NCBI GenBank assembly: GCA_905182575.1
Contig: CAJJCA010000026.1
Coordinates: forward strand, 1 to 63,040
Direction of reading: 5' to 3'
DNA from: an uncultured Flavobacteriaceae bacterium
GTDB taxonomy: Bacteria > Bacteroidota > Bacteroidia > Flavobacteriales > Flavobacteriaceae
Length of the DNA: 63,040 bases
Below, piece after piece: positions 52,344-62,911 of the stretch. The translations under genes and the position numbers were made by a program. Numbering within the stretch: position 1 is the stretch's first letter; each line of letters starts with the position of its first letter. The notes beneath the pieces are model-generated. The model was not told the DNA's origin. It was given only the letters and a program-made list of their open reading frames with translations, and did not search any database.

Positions 52344-54406
52344 CTATTCGTTTTTTTCCATTTTCTGCTTTAATGCAGCCAAAGCATCAAGATCACCAAG
52401 GGTGGTTTTCTCAGAATTATTCTCTTTAACTTTCTTAGAAGCTTTAGTAAAATTGATTTTCTCTTGCTCTTTGAACAAGTTAGTATGAGAAGCAACTACA
52501 CGCTTAAACTCTTTGTTAAATTCAATGATTTTAAACTGAGCTTGTTCTCCTTTAGTCAGTTTAGATCCATCTTCCTTCTCCATGTGACGTGAAGGAACAA
52601 AAGCAATTACATCTTCGTTAAAAGTGATGGTAGCTCCCTTGTCTACTATCTCAGTAATTGCAGTGTCATGACGCGAATCTACAGCAAACTCATCTTCGTA
52701 TTTATCCCAAGGATTGCTTAGTGTTTGTTTGTGACCTAAACTTAGTTTTCTTCCGTCAACATCAAGTTCAAGAACAATAACTTCTATTTTATCTCCTAAA
52801 GTTAAAATTTCAGATGGGTGCTTGACTTTTTTAGTCCAAGACAAATCAGAAATATAAACCAATCCATCAACACCTTCTTCCAATTCGATAAATACTCCAA
52901 AATTCGTAAAGTTTCTTACGATTCCAGAATGTTTAGATTGAATGGGATATTTTGTAGTGATATCAGTCCATGGATCTGGTGTAAGTTGTTTGATTCCCAA
53001 TGACATTTTTCTTGTCTCGCGATCCAAACTTAAAACAACTGCATTCACTTCGTCTCCAACTTTCACAAAATCTTGTGCAGATCTCAAGTGTGTTGACCAT
53101 GACATTTCAGAAACGTGAACGAGTCCTTCAACTCCTTCTTCGATTTCAATAAATGCGCCATAATCAGCGATCACAACAACCTTACCTTTCACTTTGTCCC
53201 CTTCTTTCATTCCTTCACTAAGACGATCCCATGGGTGCGAGGTCAATTGTTTTAATCCAAGTTGTATTCTAGATTTATCATCATCAAAATCAAGAATTAC
53301 AACGTTTAATTTTTGATCAAGTTCTAATATTTCGTTAGGGTGATTGATTCTACTCCAAGAAAGATCCGTAATGTGAACCAATCCATCAACTCCTCCAAGA
53401 TCAACAAATACTCCATAAGAAGTAATGTTTTTAACAGTACCTTCAAGTACTTGACCTTTTTCAAGTTGACCAATAATTTCTTTTTTCTGTTCTTCAAGAT
53501 CAGCTTCAATTAACGCTTTGTGAGATACAACTACGTTTTTGAATTCGTGATTGATCTTAACAACCTTGAATTCCATTGTTTTGTCTACGTATTGATCGTA
53601 ATCTCTAATTGGTTTTACATCAATCTGAGAACCTGGTAAAAATGCTTCGATTCCGAAAACATCAACGATCATTCCTCCTTTTGTTCTGCACTTAACAAAA
53701 CCGTTTACAATTTCTCCGTTATCATGAGCATTGTTTACACGATCCCATGCTTTGATCACACGAGCTTTTCTGTGTGATAGTATTAATTGACCTGTTTTAT
53801 CTTCTCTAATATCAACAATTACCTCTACTTTGTCTCCTACTTTAAGATCAGGATTGTATCGGAATTCGTTTAAAGAAATAACCCCTTCAGATTTTGCATT
53901 AATATCAATAATGGCCTCGCGGTCCGTCATGTGAACTACAAAACCGTCAACTACATCGTCCCCTGCGGTGTCTACGAAATTTTCAGTTACAAGTGCTTCA
54001 AATTCTAATAATTGAGCATCTTCGATTACGTCGATACCTTCTTCGTAATTGTGCCAGTTAAAGTTTGAAAGGAAATCCTCTGCATTATTTGCAGTAGGTT
54101 GTGCGTGGACCTCTTGTGGAGCAGCTTGCTATCTGCTGTAGCTTCAACTCCAGGAGCTTCAACTTCTACTGCAGCGACTTCTGCTAGGGCAACAGCTTCT
54201 TTAACTACAACTTTTTCTATCTTTTTAGCAGGTGCCTTTTTGGCAGCTGCTTTTTTAGCAGGTGCTTTCTTAGCAGGTGCTTTCTTAGCAGCAGTTTCAG
54301 TTTTAGTCGTTTTTTTTGAATGGTGGTCGGTTTTTTTTGCTGCTGGTTTTTTTTCGGCTAGCGTCTCAACTTGTCTTGATGTTGAGTCTGATTTTTTTTC
54401 AGTCAT
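52344..54406 (-). CDS. rpsA: 30S ribosomal protein S1 with Lys/Ala-rich N-terminal extension (one frameshift)
   Basis: About 687 residues. Six S1 RNA-binding domains are visible, best in VKGKVVVIADYGAFIEIEEG and GLVHVSEMSW, GVFVDLGGVDGLVHITDLSW and GVFIELEEGVDGLVYISDLSW. Before them lies an unusual low-complexity tail of AAKKAPAKKAPAKK repeats (about residues 20-65) and an acidic-alanine stretch, resembling histone H1-like tails. Start is the Met of MTEKKSDS at 54406, because upstream residues lack family similarity. Frame is lost at about 54130. S1 binds mRNA for initiation. Downstream of cmk, an arrangement widely conserved. Confidence 0.92.
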
Positions 54407-54565
54407 GGCTGTGGATAATTTTGTATTCTGCCGTTCGGGAAACTTCATTGAAACAACAGAAGGTGTTATCTTTAATTTTCTACTCTCGTTTTCCCTACCA
54501 ATTAAGAGTGCGCAAATTTAGAAGGAATCTACTTATTTACAAACAATTTAGGAGTGTTTTTATTT

Positions 54566-55238
54566 AAGATTCTATTTTTTTAAGCAAAAGAGTGAAAACC
54601 TCAGCTACAGAAAGATCACTTACATCGATTTCAATGGCGTTTTCAGCAATCTTCAAAGGCGCTACTTTACGTTGACTGTCCATTGCGTCACGTTGAATTA
54701 AATTCTTCAAAACAGAGTCAAAATCAACTGTTGGATCACTTACCTTTAACTCTTCCCAGCGTCTTTTGCACGAACTTCGGGGTCTGCAATTAAGAAAAAT
54801 TTGAAGTCTGCGTTTGGAAAAACAACAGTTCCAATGTCCCTTCCATCCATTACGATATTTTTTCTCTTACCCATTTCACGTTGCTGCTTGACTAAAAAGT
54901 CTCTCACAACTGGCAGGGTTGCAATTTTACTGACATTGTTGGACACCTCTAGGGTTCGTATTTCTTTTGAAACATTAATGCCGTTAAGCAACAATGAGTT
55001 TGTTAGTGGCTCAAAATTTAGATTTATAGATTTTAATCCTTCAAATAATTTAGCTTCTTCAAGCCCATTTCTGATGTCTTCCATTGGCTACGTTTGCAAA
55101 GCGGCGTAATTTCTTGCCAGCGGTACATTGCCCACTATCTACATAGCTATAATTATAGTGTTTTGCTAGCATCTTCGCGAGGGTACTTTTCCCGGTCGAA
55201 GCGAAACCATCAATTGCGATTATGGATGAATCTATCAA
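54566..55238 (-). CDS. cmk: Cytidylate kinase (frameshifted at both ends)
   Basis: About 224 residues once repaired. The P-loop reads IAIDGFASTGKSTLAKML, followed by YVDSG and a garbled AMYR, then MEDIRNGLEE, VMDGRDIGTVVFPNADFKFFL, and the tail DPTVDFDSVLKNLIQRDAMD. Shifts fall at about 55130, 55085 and 54755. No ATG fits; TTG at 55238 or a lost ATG is the start. It phosphorylates CMP and dCMP and is normally essential, so the breaks are probably errors. It follows lon by 13 bp. Confidence 0.85.
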
Positions 55239-55251
55239 AAGCTTGTACTTA

Positions 55252-57703
55252 TTAGAATATTTTAGCGTTTTTAACCTTTTGCGAAATTACAGCTATTTTT
55301 AGCACTTCATGCATTTCTTTGACATAATGAAAGGTTAATCCTTTGACATACTTACTGTTAATGTCATCAATATCCTTTCGGTTGTCAGCACAAAGTATGA
55401 TTTCTTTAATTTTCGAACGCTTAGCAGCAAGTATTTTCTCTTTGATTCCTCCTACTGGAAGTACTTTACCCCTCAGCGTGATTTCACCCGTCATGGCAAG
55501 TTTACTTTTCACCTTTCTTTGAGTCAATAAGGAAACCAGAGAGGTCATCATCGTAATCCCTGCACTTGGTCCATCTTTGGGCGTTGCCCCTTCCGGAACA
55601 TGGATATGAAAATCTTTGTTTGTCAAAAGGAAAATCTTTAAGTCCCATTAAGTCTTTATTCGATTTTATGTATTCTAAAGCAATTGTTGCAGACTCCTTC
55701 ATTACTTTGCCAAGGTTTCCAGTAATTGAAAGCTGGCCCTTTCTTAAGAGTAATTGCAGATTCAATAAACAAAATATCTCCACCAACAGAGGTCCAAGCC
55801 AAACCAGTAACAACTCCTGCTACTTCATTGTTTTCATAAAGATCACGTTGTACTTTTTCGGTTCCTAGTATTTCTTTAAGATCTTCTAAGGCAGGTGTTT
55901 TTTTATACTCCTCCTCCATTGCAATAGATTTTGCAACATATCGCACTGTTTTAGCAATTTGTTTGTCCAAGCCTCTCACTCCAGATTCGCGGGTGTAGCT
56001 TTCAATGATACGATCAAAAATTTCTTTTTTAAGGGACAAATGCTTACGGCTAAGACCATGCTCCTTGAGTTGTTTTGGGAGTAAGTGTCGCTTCCCAATC
56101 ACAGACTTCTCCTCGAGCGTGTAGCCCGAAATATTGATTATTTCCATCCGATCCCTTAATGCCGGCTGAATGGGAGAAAGACTATTGGCAGTGGCAATAA
56201 ACATTACTTTAGAAAGGTCATAGCCCATTTCTAAAAAATTATCATAAAACGAACTGTTTTGTTCTGGATCTAACACTTCTAGTAATGCAGCCGCGGGATC
56301 TCCTTGTGCACTACTACTTATTTTATCTATTTCATCCAAAACAAAAACTGGGTTGGAAGTTCCTGCTTTTTTCAGGCTTTGAAGAATTCGTCCTGGCAAA
56401 GCACCAATGTAGGTTTTCCTGTGTCCTCTGATTTCTGCTTCATCTCTCATTCCTCCCTAAAGAAATTCTAACGTAAGACCTTCCAATGGCTTCAGCGATG
56501 GATTTCCCCAAAGAAGTTTTACCTACCCCCGGAGGGCCAACAAACACAAGATGGGAGACTTCATATCGTTTCTCAGCTTTAGAACTGCGAGGTATTCAAT
56601 AATTCTTTTCTTAACATCCTCAAGACCATAATGATCTCGGTTCAATACTTTTTGTGCTTTTTTTAAATCAAAACTATCTTTTGAAAACTCATTCCAAGGT
56701 AAATCAAGAAAAAGATCCAAATAGTTGCGTTGAACAGAATATTCGGCAACTTGTGGGTTCATGCGCTGTAACTTGCTCAATTCTTTGTCAAATTGTTTGG
56801 CAACACTTGCCTCCCATTTTTTAGTTTTTGATCTTAGGCGCATTTCTTCCACCTCTTCTTCATAGGAAACGCCTCCCAGCTCTTCTTGAATCGTCTTCAT
56901 TTGCTGATTCAAGTAATACTCTCGTTGTTGCTGATCTAGATCAGTTCTTACACGAGATTGAATGTCATTTTTTAAGGCGAGTTTCTGGTATTCGACATTC
57001 ATAAATTTTAAACATAAAATCGCTCGCTCTTGAAGGTCAGCAATAGATAGAATCTCTTGTTTTTCTTTCACAGAAAGATTCATGTTTGAAGACACAAAAT
57101 TGATCAGAAAAGAGTGACTTTGAATGTTTTTAATTGCAAAAGAAGCTTCTGAAGGTATGTTTGGATTTTCCTGAATAATCTGAAGCGCCATATCTTTAAT
57201 GGAATCTATGGTTGCCTTAAATTGAAAATCTCCCTTCTTTGGTGTTTTTTCTTCAACAGGTTTTATTGAGGCACGTAAATAGGGATTGAAGTAATTATTT
57301 CATTCACTTCAAATCTTTTCTGACCCTGTAAAATTATAGTAGTGTTGCCATCAGGCATTTTTAACACACGAAGGATTTGTGCAACTGTTCCGACTGTATA
57401 AATGTCTGAAACTCCTGGGTCTTGAATATTTTGATCCTTCTGCCCGACCACACCGATAACCTTATTGCCTTTATTGGCGTCTTTTATGAGTTGAATCGAT
57501 TTATCTCGACCAGCTGTAATAGGAATTACAACACCTGGAAATAAAACTGTATTTTTAAGTGGTAGAATTGGAACTGAATCTGGTAAATCCTCTTTGCTTA
57601 AAGCTTCTTCATCTTCAGTAGTCAATAATGGGATTAATTCTGATTCAGCTTCTATATCATTGAGTGACAAATTGTCAAATGAAATGAAACTTTGATTTGG
57701 CCA
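55252..57703 (-). CDS. lon: ATP-dependent protease Lon (at least six frameshifts)
   Basis: About 815 residues. N-terminal substrate domain ([19 protein letters not shown]), a long helical part ([20 protein letters not shown]), AAA+ domain with Walker [14 protein letters not shown] and Walker [12 protein letters not shown], and the protease domain with the catalytic Ser in [10 protein letters not shown] and Lys in [10 protein letters not shown]. Breaks are near 57680, 57275, 56530, 56455, 55745 and 55630. The start is probably the Met of MAKSKF at 57703, joined after one shift to FDNLSLND. No motif is missing. Degrades damaged proteins. Confidence 0.93.
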
Positions 57704-57900
57704 TTTTTATTATTTTAGGTCATTGTGTCATAATTAAAGGAATAATTGAAGGTTTTCTACATTCAATTTGCTTTTGATCCCATTTAATAATCATTGTTAA
57801 TTATTGACAATAGTTATGCCAATGAAGTATTTTCTTTAAAAGTGTAACATATTATTATTTTTTGGGTCATTTGTATGAACGTCGCATTCTAAAATGTGGC
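57704..57900. other. Divergent spacer upstream of lon
   Basis: AT-rich sequence without a gene, presumably carrying the lon promoter. No strong hairpin or box was identified. Confidence 0.3.
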
Positions 57901-57904
57901 GTTT

Positions 57905-58585
57905 TAAATAAACGATTATCTTTAAATAATGAGTTTGGTTTAATCAACATCAGACAAATACAGCCTTCGGTTGAAAGTATAAAAATTGATGCAGAATACA
58001 CCAGCATACAACTTGGAATAAGTGAAAACTGGTCTTAGCGTTATCCCTTCAAATTTTCAAAAAACTGAAAAAAGAAATGTTGGCACTTATGATGGCATTC
58101 ATATCGCAGGCAGTTATGAAGTAACCCTGGTATCAGGTTCAGAAGGAACCCTAAAACTAAAAGGGGACTCTGATGATCTTGAGAAAATCGATAGCTGACG
58201 TAAAAAAACGGAACCTTAATATTCAAGCAAAAAGATAAATCTTGGTTTGGAAGCTGGGATTCTGGAATGGTTTACATTACCATACCTGTTGAAGATATTA
58301 ACAAAGTTGTTTTGAGTGGATCGGGTGAAATTGATTGCAGATTTCCCATTGGAAGGAGATTACTTTAAAACAATCCACTCTGGCTCTGGATAAATTAATC
58401 TAAATCTAGATGTCACAGCGGTCAACGGAACTGTTACAGGCTCTGGAGATATTACTTTAACAAGAAAGGCCAGCAAAGTAAACTTTAATATTACAGGTTC
58501 TGGAGACTTAGAAGCGGATGGCATTAAAGCGGACGCAGCATAAGCGAGAGTTACTGGCTCTAGAAATATTATTATCCAGAATTAA
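57905..58585 (+). pseudogene. Decayed DUF2807/DUF4097-type beta-solenoid protein
   Basis: Pieces in several frames are recognisable. First RLSLNNEFGLINIRQIQPSV and SIKIDAEYTSIQLGISENW, typical of DUF4097-like repeats. Then YDGIHIAGSYEVTLVSGSEG, VYITIPVEDINKVVLSGSGE, VTAVNGTVTGSGDITL and VNFNITGSGDLEADGIKADA, the GSGD-rich DUF2807 adhesin-head-like repeats. At least four in-frame stops and several shifts interrupt it, and no signal peptide or start survives. The two parts may stem from two neighbouring genes. The remnant ends three bases inside the convergent transporter gene. Confidence 0.65.
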
Positions 58586-59919
58586 GTTGTTTTGGGATCT
58601 CCAGAACGATTGGGAATCCTGGTCAACATCAACGCACCGGCAATAAACAGAACTAGGAAAAAGAGTATTGAATTACGCATGCTCCCTGTTAGTTGATCGA
58701 TCGTGCCAAACATGACCATTCCAAAAACGATTCCTACTTTTTCTGCGACATCATAAAAACTAAAAAACGAAGTGGTATCTTTTGTTTTAGGAATTAATTT
58801 TGAATAGGTGGAACGGGACAAGGCTTGCAAGCCTCCCATCACCATGCCTACTCCTGCTGCTGCAAAATAGAATTCAACAGGGGTTTGGATGACGTAAGCA
58901 TAAACACAGATTCCAGCCCATATAACGTTGATAACAATTAAAGTTAAAATATTACCAAATCGTTTTGAAGCATGAGCGGTTAGAAACGCGCCCAGGATAG
59001 CAACAATTTGAATCAGCATAATGCTGACGATCAGGCCGATTGTTTTTTCTTGATTACTGCCCCATTGTATTTCCTCTTCCCCGAAATAAGCTGCAATCAG
59101 CATTACGGTTTGAAGGGCCGTATTGTAGATAAAAAATGCAGGAAGGAATCTTTTTAAATTAGGATTGTCTCCCAGTTTATTCCAAACTTTTTTTAATTCT
59201 TGAAAACCATTCCAAATAACATCTTTGGTTACTTTGCCCGAATTGTTGTTTCCGTTGGGGAGGTGATAAAAAGTATATTGACTGAACAATGCCCACCAAA
59301 TTCCAACGGCTACAAAGGAATACTTCATGGCTTTCATTGCTGCTTCTGCTTCTGTTCCTGTAATGCCATACCAGTCGGACTGCATGACCATAGAGAGGTT
59401 GAAAATCAAAAGTAAAACACTTCCAAAGTATCCCATGGAAAAGCCTCTTGCACTTGCTTTGTCTTGTTGTTCTGGATAGGCGATGTCTGGTAAATAGGAA
59501 TTATAAAAAACTAAACTTGCCCAAAAGGAAATTAAGGCAAAAAAATAAAAAGCCATCCCGACATAGATGTCCTGTAAATCAAACCAGTAGAGCCCGATGC
59601 ACGACAAAGATCCTGTGTAGACGAAGATCTTCATAAAGCGTTTTTTATTTCCAATGTAATCTGCAATTCCAGACAACAGCGGAGAATTAAACGCGACGAT
59701 GATAAAAGCCATGGCCGTAACGAAACTGATCAAAGCGGTATTCTTAAAATCAAATCCTAAGAAAGCAATGGTTTTGGTTTCTGAGGAAAGTGCGGTAAAG
59801 TAAATTGGAAATATTGTCGAGGAAATTACTAAAGGATAGACTGAGTTTGCCCAATCATAAAAAGCCCATGCATTAATCAACTTTTTTTCTCCTTTCTCTA
59901 GTGGAATTTGTCTATTCAT
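58582..59919 (-). CDS. UMF1/Atg22-like MFS transporter
   Basis: 445 residues, intact. Opening LINAWAFYDWANSVYPLVI is the signature of the Atg22-like group, followed by about twelve membrane helices, with MGGLQALSRSTYSKLIPK and TSFFSFYDVAEKVGIVFG in the second half. Family members efflux amino acids or other small solutes; the substrate is unknown here. Transcribed alone. Confidence 0.88.
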   Translation of the reverse strand: MNRQIPLEKGEKKLINAWAFYDWANSVYPLVISSTIFPIYFTALSSETKTIAFLGFDFKNTALISFVTAMAFIIVAFNSPLLSGIADYIGNKKRFMKIFVYTGSLSCIGLYWFDLQDIYVGMAFYFFALISFWASLVFYNSYLPDIAYPEQQDKASARGFSMGYFGSVLLLIFNLSMVMQSDWYGITGTEAEAAMKAMKYSFVAVGIWWALFSQYTFYHLPNGNNNSGKVTKDVIWNGFQELKKVWNKLGDNPNLKRFLPAFFIYNTALQTVMLIAAYFGEEEIQWGSNQEKTIGLIVSIMLIQIVAILGAFLTAHASKRFGNILTLIVINVIWAGICVYAYVIQTPVEFYFAAAGVGMVMGGLQALSRSTYSKLIPKTKDTTSFFSFYDVAEKVGIVFGMVMFGTIDQLTGSMRNSILFFLVLFIAGALMLTRIPNRSGDPKTT

Positions 59920-60053
59920 TAAAATTTATGATCAATAACCTTGACAATTTAGGGATTCATTTTAGATGGGATAAACATATATTGGTTAATTTAAAAAAAC
60001 TTAACTTTAACTAACATTAAATCTATCAAATTTTAATTTTTAAAAAGTCCTAA

Positions 60054-60542
60054 ATGAAAAATGTTACCGCCCTTATCCTCGCCATTTTCTTGTTCAGCTG
60101 CCAAGGTAAGGCGCAAGAAAAAAAGGCTGCTAAAAAATCCTATGCTGTTGAAAAAAGTGATACCGAATGGAAATCACAATTGCCCAGTTTGTCCTACAGG
60201 GTGCTTAGAAAGGCTGCGACAGAATATGCTTTTTCTGGTGAATACAACGACAATAAAGAAGAAGGCACTTACCTTTGTTTGGCTTGCAGTACGCCTTTAT
60301 ATGAATCCAAACACAAATATGATTCAAAGTCAGGATGGCCCTCTTTCGATCGTGCGATAGAAGGGAATATTGAGTATGACACTGACTATAAGTTGGGTTA
60401 TAAAAGAACCGAATTAAAATGTAACACCTGTGGAGGACATTTGGGACATTCTTTCCAAGATGGTCCCCGAGCAACAACAGGAGTAAGACATTGCATCAAT
60501 TCTGCTGCATTAAATTTTAAACCGAGTAAAGAAAATGAATGA
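60054..60542 (+). CDS. msrB: Exported methionine-R-sulfoxide reductase B
   Basis: 162 residues. A lipoprotein-type signal (ALILAIFLFSC) is followed by a complete MsrB domain: zinc Cys pairs in CLACSTPLY and CNTCGGHLGH, substrate residues in GWPSFD, and the catalytic Cys in GVRHCINSAAL. It repairs R-methionine sulfoxide in periplasmic or membrane-bound proteins. It overlaps a second msrB gene by 8 bp, so the cell has exported and cytoplasmic versions side by side. Confidence 0.93.
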   Translation: MKNVTALILAIFLFSCQGKAQEKKAAKKSYAVEKSDTEWKSQLPSLSYRVLRKAATEYAFSGEYNDNKEEGTYLCLACSTPLYESKHKYDSKSGWPSFDRAIEGNIEYDTDYKLGYKRTELKCNTCGGHLGHSFQDGPRATTGVRHCINSAALNFKPSKENE

Positions 60543-60961
60543 CAAAAAATACCCTGTTCAAAAATCAGAACAAGAATGGCGCGAGTCGCTTTCTGAGAAA
60601 GAATTTAATATTTTAAGAGAACAAGGTACTGAAGCTCCATTTACGGGGGAATTCAATGACCAATATTCCGTTGGTACTTATTTATGCAAAGGCTGTAATG
60701 CCCCCTTGTATGAAGAGTGAGCATAAATTTGACAGCCATTGTGGATGGCCGAGTTATGACAAGGCAATAGAGGGTGCGCTGGAACACAAACCAGATCGAT
60801 CTTTGGGAACCATTAGAACCGAAATTGTTTGCGCTAATTGTGGCGGACACCAAGGGCATGTTTTTGAGGATGGACCCACGGAAACCGGGCTGCGCTTTTG
60901 TGTGAATTCTGCAAGCATCAACTTTACAGAAAATCAAGTGGACAAAGATTCCGAAAAATAG
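60535..60961 (+). CDS. msrB: Cytoplasmic methionine-R-sulfoxide reductase B (one frameshift)
   Basis: About 142 residues without a signal peptide. [20 protein letters not shown] starts the domain, followed by CKGCNAPLY, a shift at about 60712, then [18 protein letters not shown] and the catalytic Cys in [11 protein letters not shown]. Same reaction as the preceding gene but inside the cell. The two proteins are clearly paralogous, probably an old tandem duplication. Confidence 0.9.
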
Positions 60962-61005
60962 CTGATAGTTTATTAAATTTGCACCGAATTAAAACTTCAG
61001 ACTAC

Positions 61006-62413
61006 ATGAACGCATATGACGTTATTATTATAGGGAGTGGCCCAGGTGGCTATGTGACTGCTATTCGTGCCTCACAGTTAGGGCTCAAAACCGCTATTGT
61101 TGAAAAAGAAAGTTTGGGAGGCGTTTGCCTGAATTGGGGATGTATTCCTACCAAAGCCCTTTTAAAATCAGCACAAGTTTTTGAATATTTAAAGCATGCT
61201 GGAGATTATGGGCTTAGTGTCAAAGAATACGACAAAGACTTTGACGCCGTTGTCAATCGAAGCCGTGATGTTGCGGCTGGAATGAGCAAAGGCGTTCAGT
61301 TTTTAGCATCAAGAAAACTAAAATTGATGTTTTAATACGGACATGGAAAAATCCTTGCGGGTAAAAAAGTAAGTGTGGCCCTCGATGATAAGACGGAAGA
61401 ATACAGTGCTAAAAACATCATCATAGCGACTGGAGCGCGCTCGAGAGAGTTGCCCAGCTTGCCACAAGATGGTGAAAAAATAATTGGTTACCGCAAAGCG
61501 ATGACCTTGCCGAAGCAGCCTAAAAAAACTGATCGTGGTGGGTTCTGGAAGCCATTGGAATTGAATTTGCTTATTTCTACAATGCTATTGGAACCGAAGT
61601 GACCGTTGTCGAGTACCTTCAAGATCGCATCGTCCCAGTGGAGGATGAAGAGATTTCAGAACAACTTGAGCGTAGTTTTAAGAAAAGTGGAATTAAAATC
61701 ATTACCAGCGCTAGATAGTTACGGGTGTTGATACCAGTGGAAAAGGTGTTAAAGCTACTGTGAAAACGGCCAAAGGAGAAGAGATTCTAAGTGCTGATGT
61801 CGTGCTTTCTGCGGTGGGTATTAAAACCAATATTGAAAATTTAGGTCTGGAAGATGTCGGGATTGTTGTAGACCGAGATAAGATTTTGGTGAATGATTTC
61901 TACCAAACCAATCTCCCCGGCTATTATGCCATTGGCGATGTAACTTCCGGACAAGCGTTGGCGCATGTTGCCTCTGCGGAAGGAATTCTTGTGTGTTGAG
62001 AAAATTGCTGGTCATCAGGATCGAGCCGCTCAACTATGGAAACATTCCCGGTTGTACGTATTGCTTCCCCGAAATTGCCTCTGTTGGAATGACCGAAGCA
62101 TCGAAGCAAAAGAAAAAGGCTATGACGTCAAAGTAGGAAAATTCCCATTCTCTGCCTCTGGAAAAGCGCAGGCTGGAGGGAATCCTAAAGAAGGCTTTGT
62201 AAAAGTGATTTTTGATGCCAAATATGGCGAGTGGTTGGGTTGTCACATGATCGGTGTGGGTGTTACCTGAAATGATTGCGGAAGCAGTCCTGGGGCGCAA
62301 GCTTGAAACCACTGGACAGGAGGTTTTAAAGACGGTTCACCCCCACCCCACCATGAGTGAGGCGGTGATGGAAGCCGTTGCTGATGCCTATGGATGAAGT
62401 GATCCACTTGTAG
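61006..62413 (+). CDS. lpdA: Dihydrolipoyl dehydrogenase (at least seven frameshifts)
   Basis: About 468 residues. FAD motif [18 protein letters not shown], redox disulfide [16 protein letters not shown], second dinucleotide region [19 protein letters not shown]-site segment around 61545-61700, FAD-binding [22 protein letters not shown], and the active-site His and Glu in [12 protein letters not shown]. Breaks at about 61335, 61545, 61605, 61715, 61985, 62262 and 62396. The last one, an extra T in GGATGAAG, hides the true end AYGEVIHL. It serves 2-oxoacid dehydrogenases and the glycine cleavage system. The density of breaks is the highest in the window. Confidence 0.88.
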
Positions 62414-62443
62414 GAATTTTCGAAATTTTATATATTATTTTAT

Positions 62444-62470
62444 AAACAGCCCTCGAGCTGCTTTATTTGT
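62444..62470 (+). terminator. Possible terminator after lpdA
   Basis: Short dyad CAGC-CTCGAG-CTG followed by a T-rich stretch, about 30 bp after the repaired lpdA stop. The stem is weak. Confidence 0.35.
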
Positions 62471-62515
62471 TTTCTTAGTATTTTATTGGTTGTATCACCC
62501 AAATTTTACACTCTA

Positions 62516-62821
62516 ATGAATCACCAAAAAATTATATGAACTACTTTTCGTAATGAATCCATTTTAAATTATGATGCAGATTTAGGTAGCAGATCTCAAA
62601 TAGAGACGCCTCCTAGACAACAACATTGGATGACGAATTGATTTGGAGAAAACAAAATTCTTAAATATATCCGAATTGACACTGTTGAATTGAACAAAGA
62701 ACTAATTGTTCATTATTAAAAGCTCGAATTTCAATTTTTGGGAGCTAAAGAACTTAAAAACATAAATGGACTTCCAGGACATTATTTAAAGGAGAAGTGT
62801 GTAATTTTCAAAAGAAAATAA
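62516..62821 (+). pseudogene. Small gene with three in-frame nonsense codons
   Basis: One frame of 102 codons from ATG (62516) to TAA (62819-62821) has two internal TGA and one internal TAA but no shift: TTFRNESILNYDADLGSRSQ, later ENKILKYIRIDTVELNKELI, and FQFLGAKELKNINGLPGHYL. The family is unknown. TGA serves as a normal stop elsewhere in the window (for example thrB), so recoding is unlikely and this is decay by point mutation, unlike the frameshift pattern of the core genes. Confidence 0.45.
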
Positions 62822-62911
62822 TCTGAATAACAATTGCTGTTAAAAATGTTAAACATTGAGGTATTCTACTGAAAAAAGATCATTTATATTGACAAATAGA
62901 GCTCAAAAAAA

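Noticed and set aside
54099-54521. 140-codon hydrophobic alanine-rich frame on the plus strand
   Set aside because: It is the antisense of the Lys/Ala repeats of ribosomal protein S1.
62516-62821. TGA read as tryptophan
   Set aside because: TGA ends normal genes here (for example thrB), and one of the internal stops is TAA.
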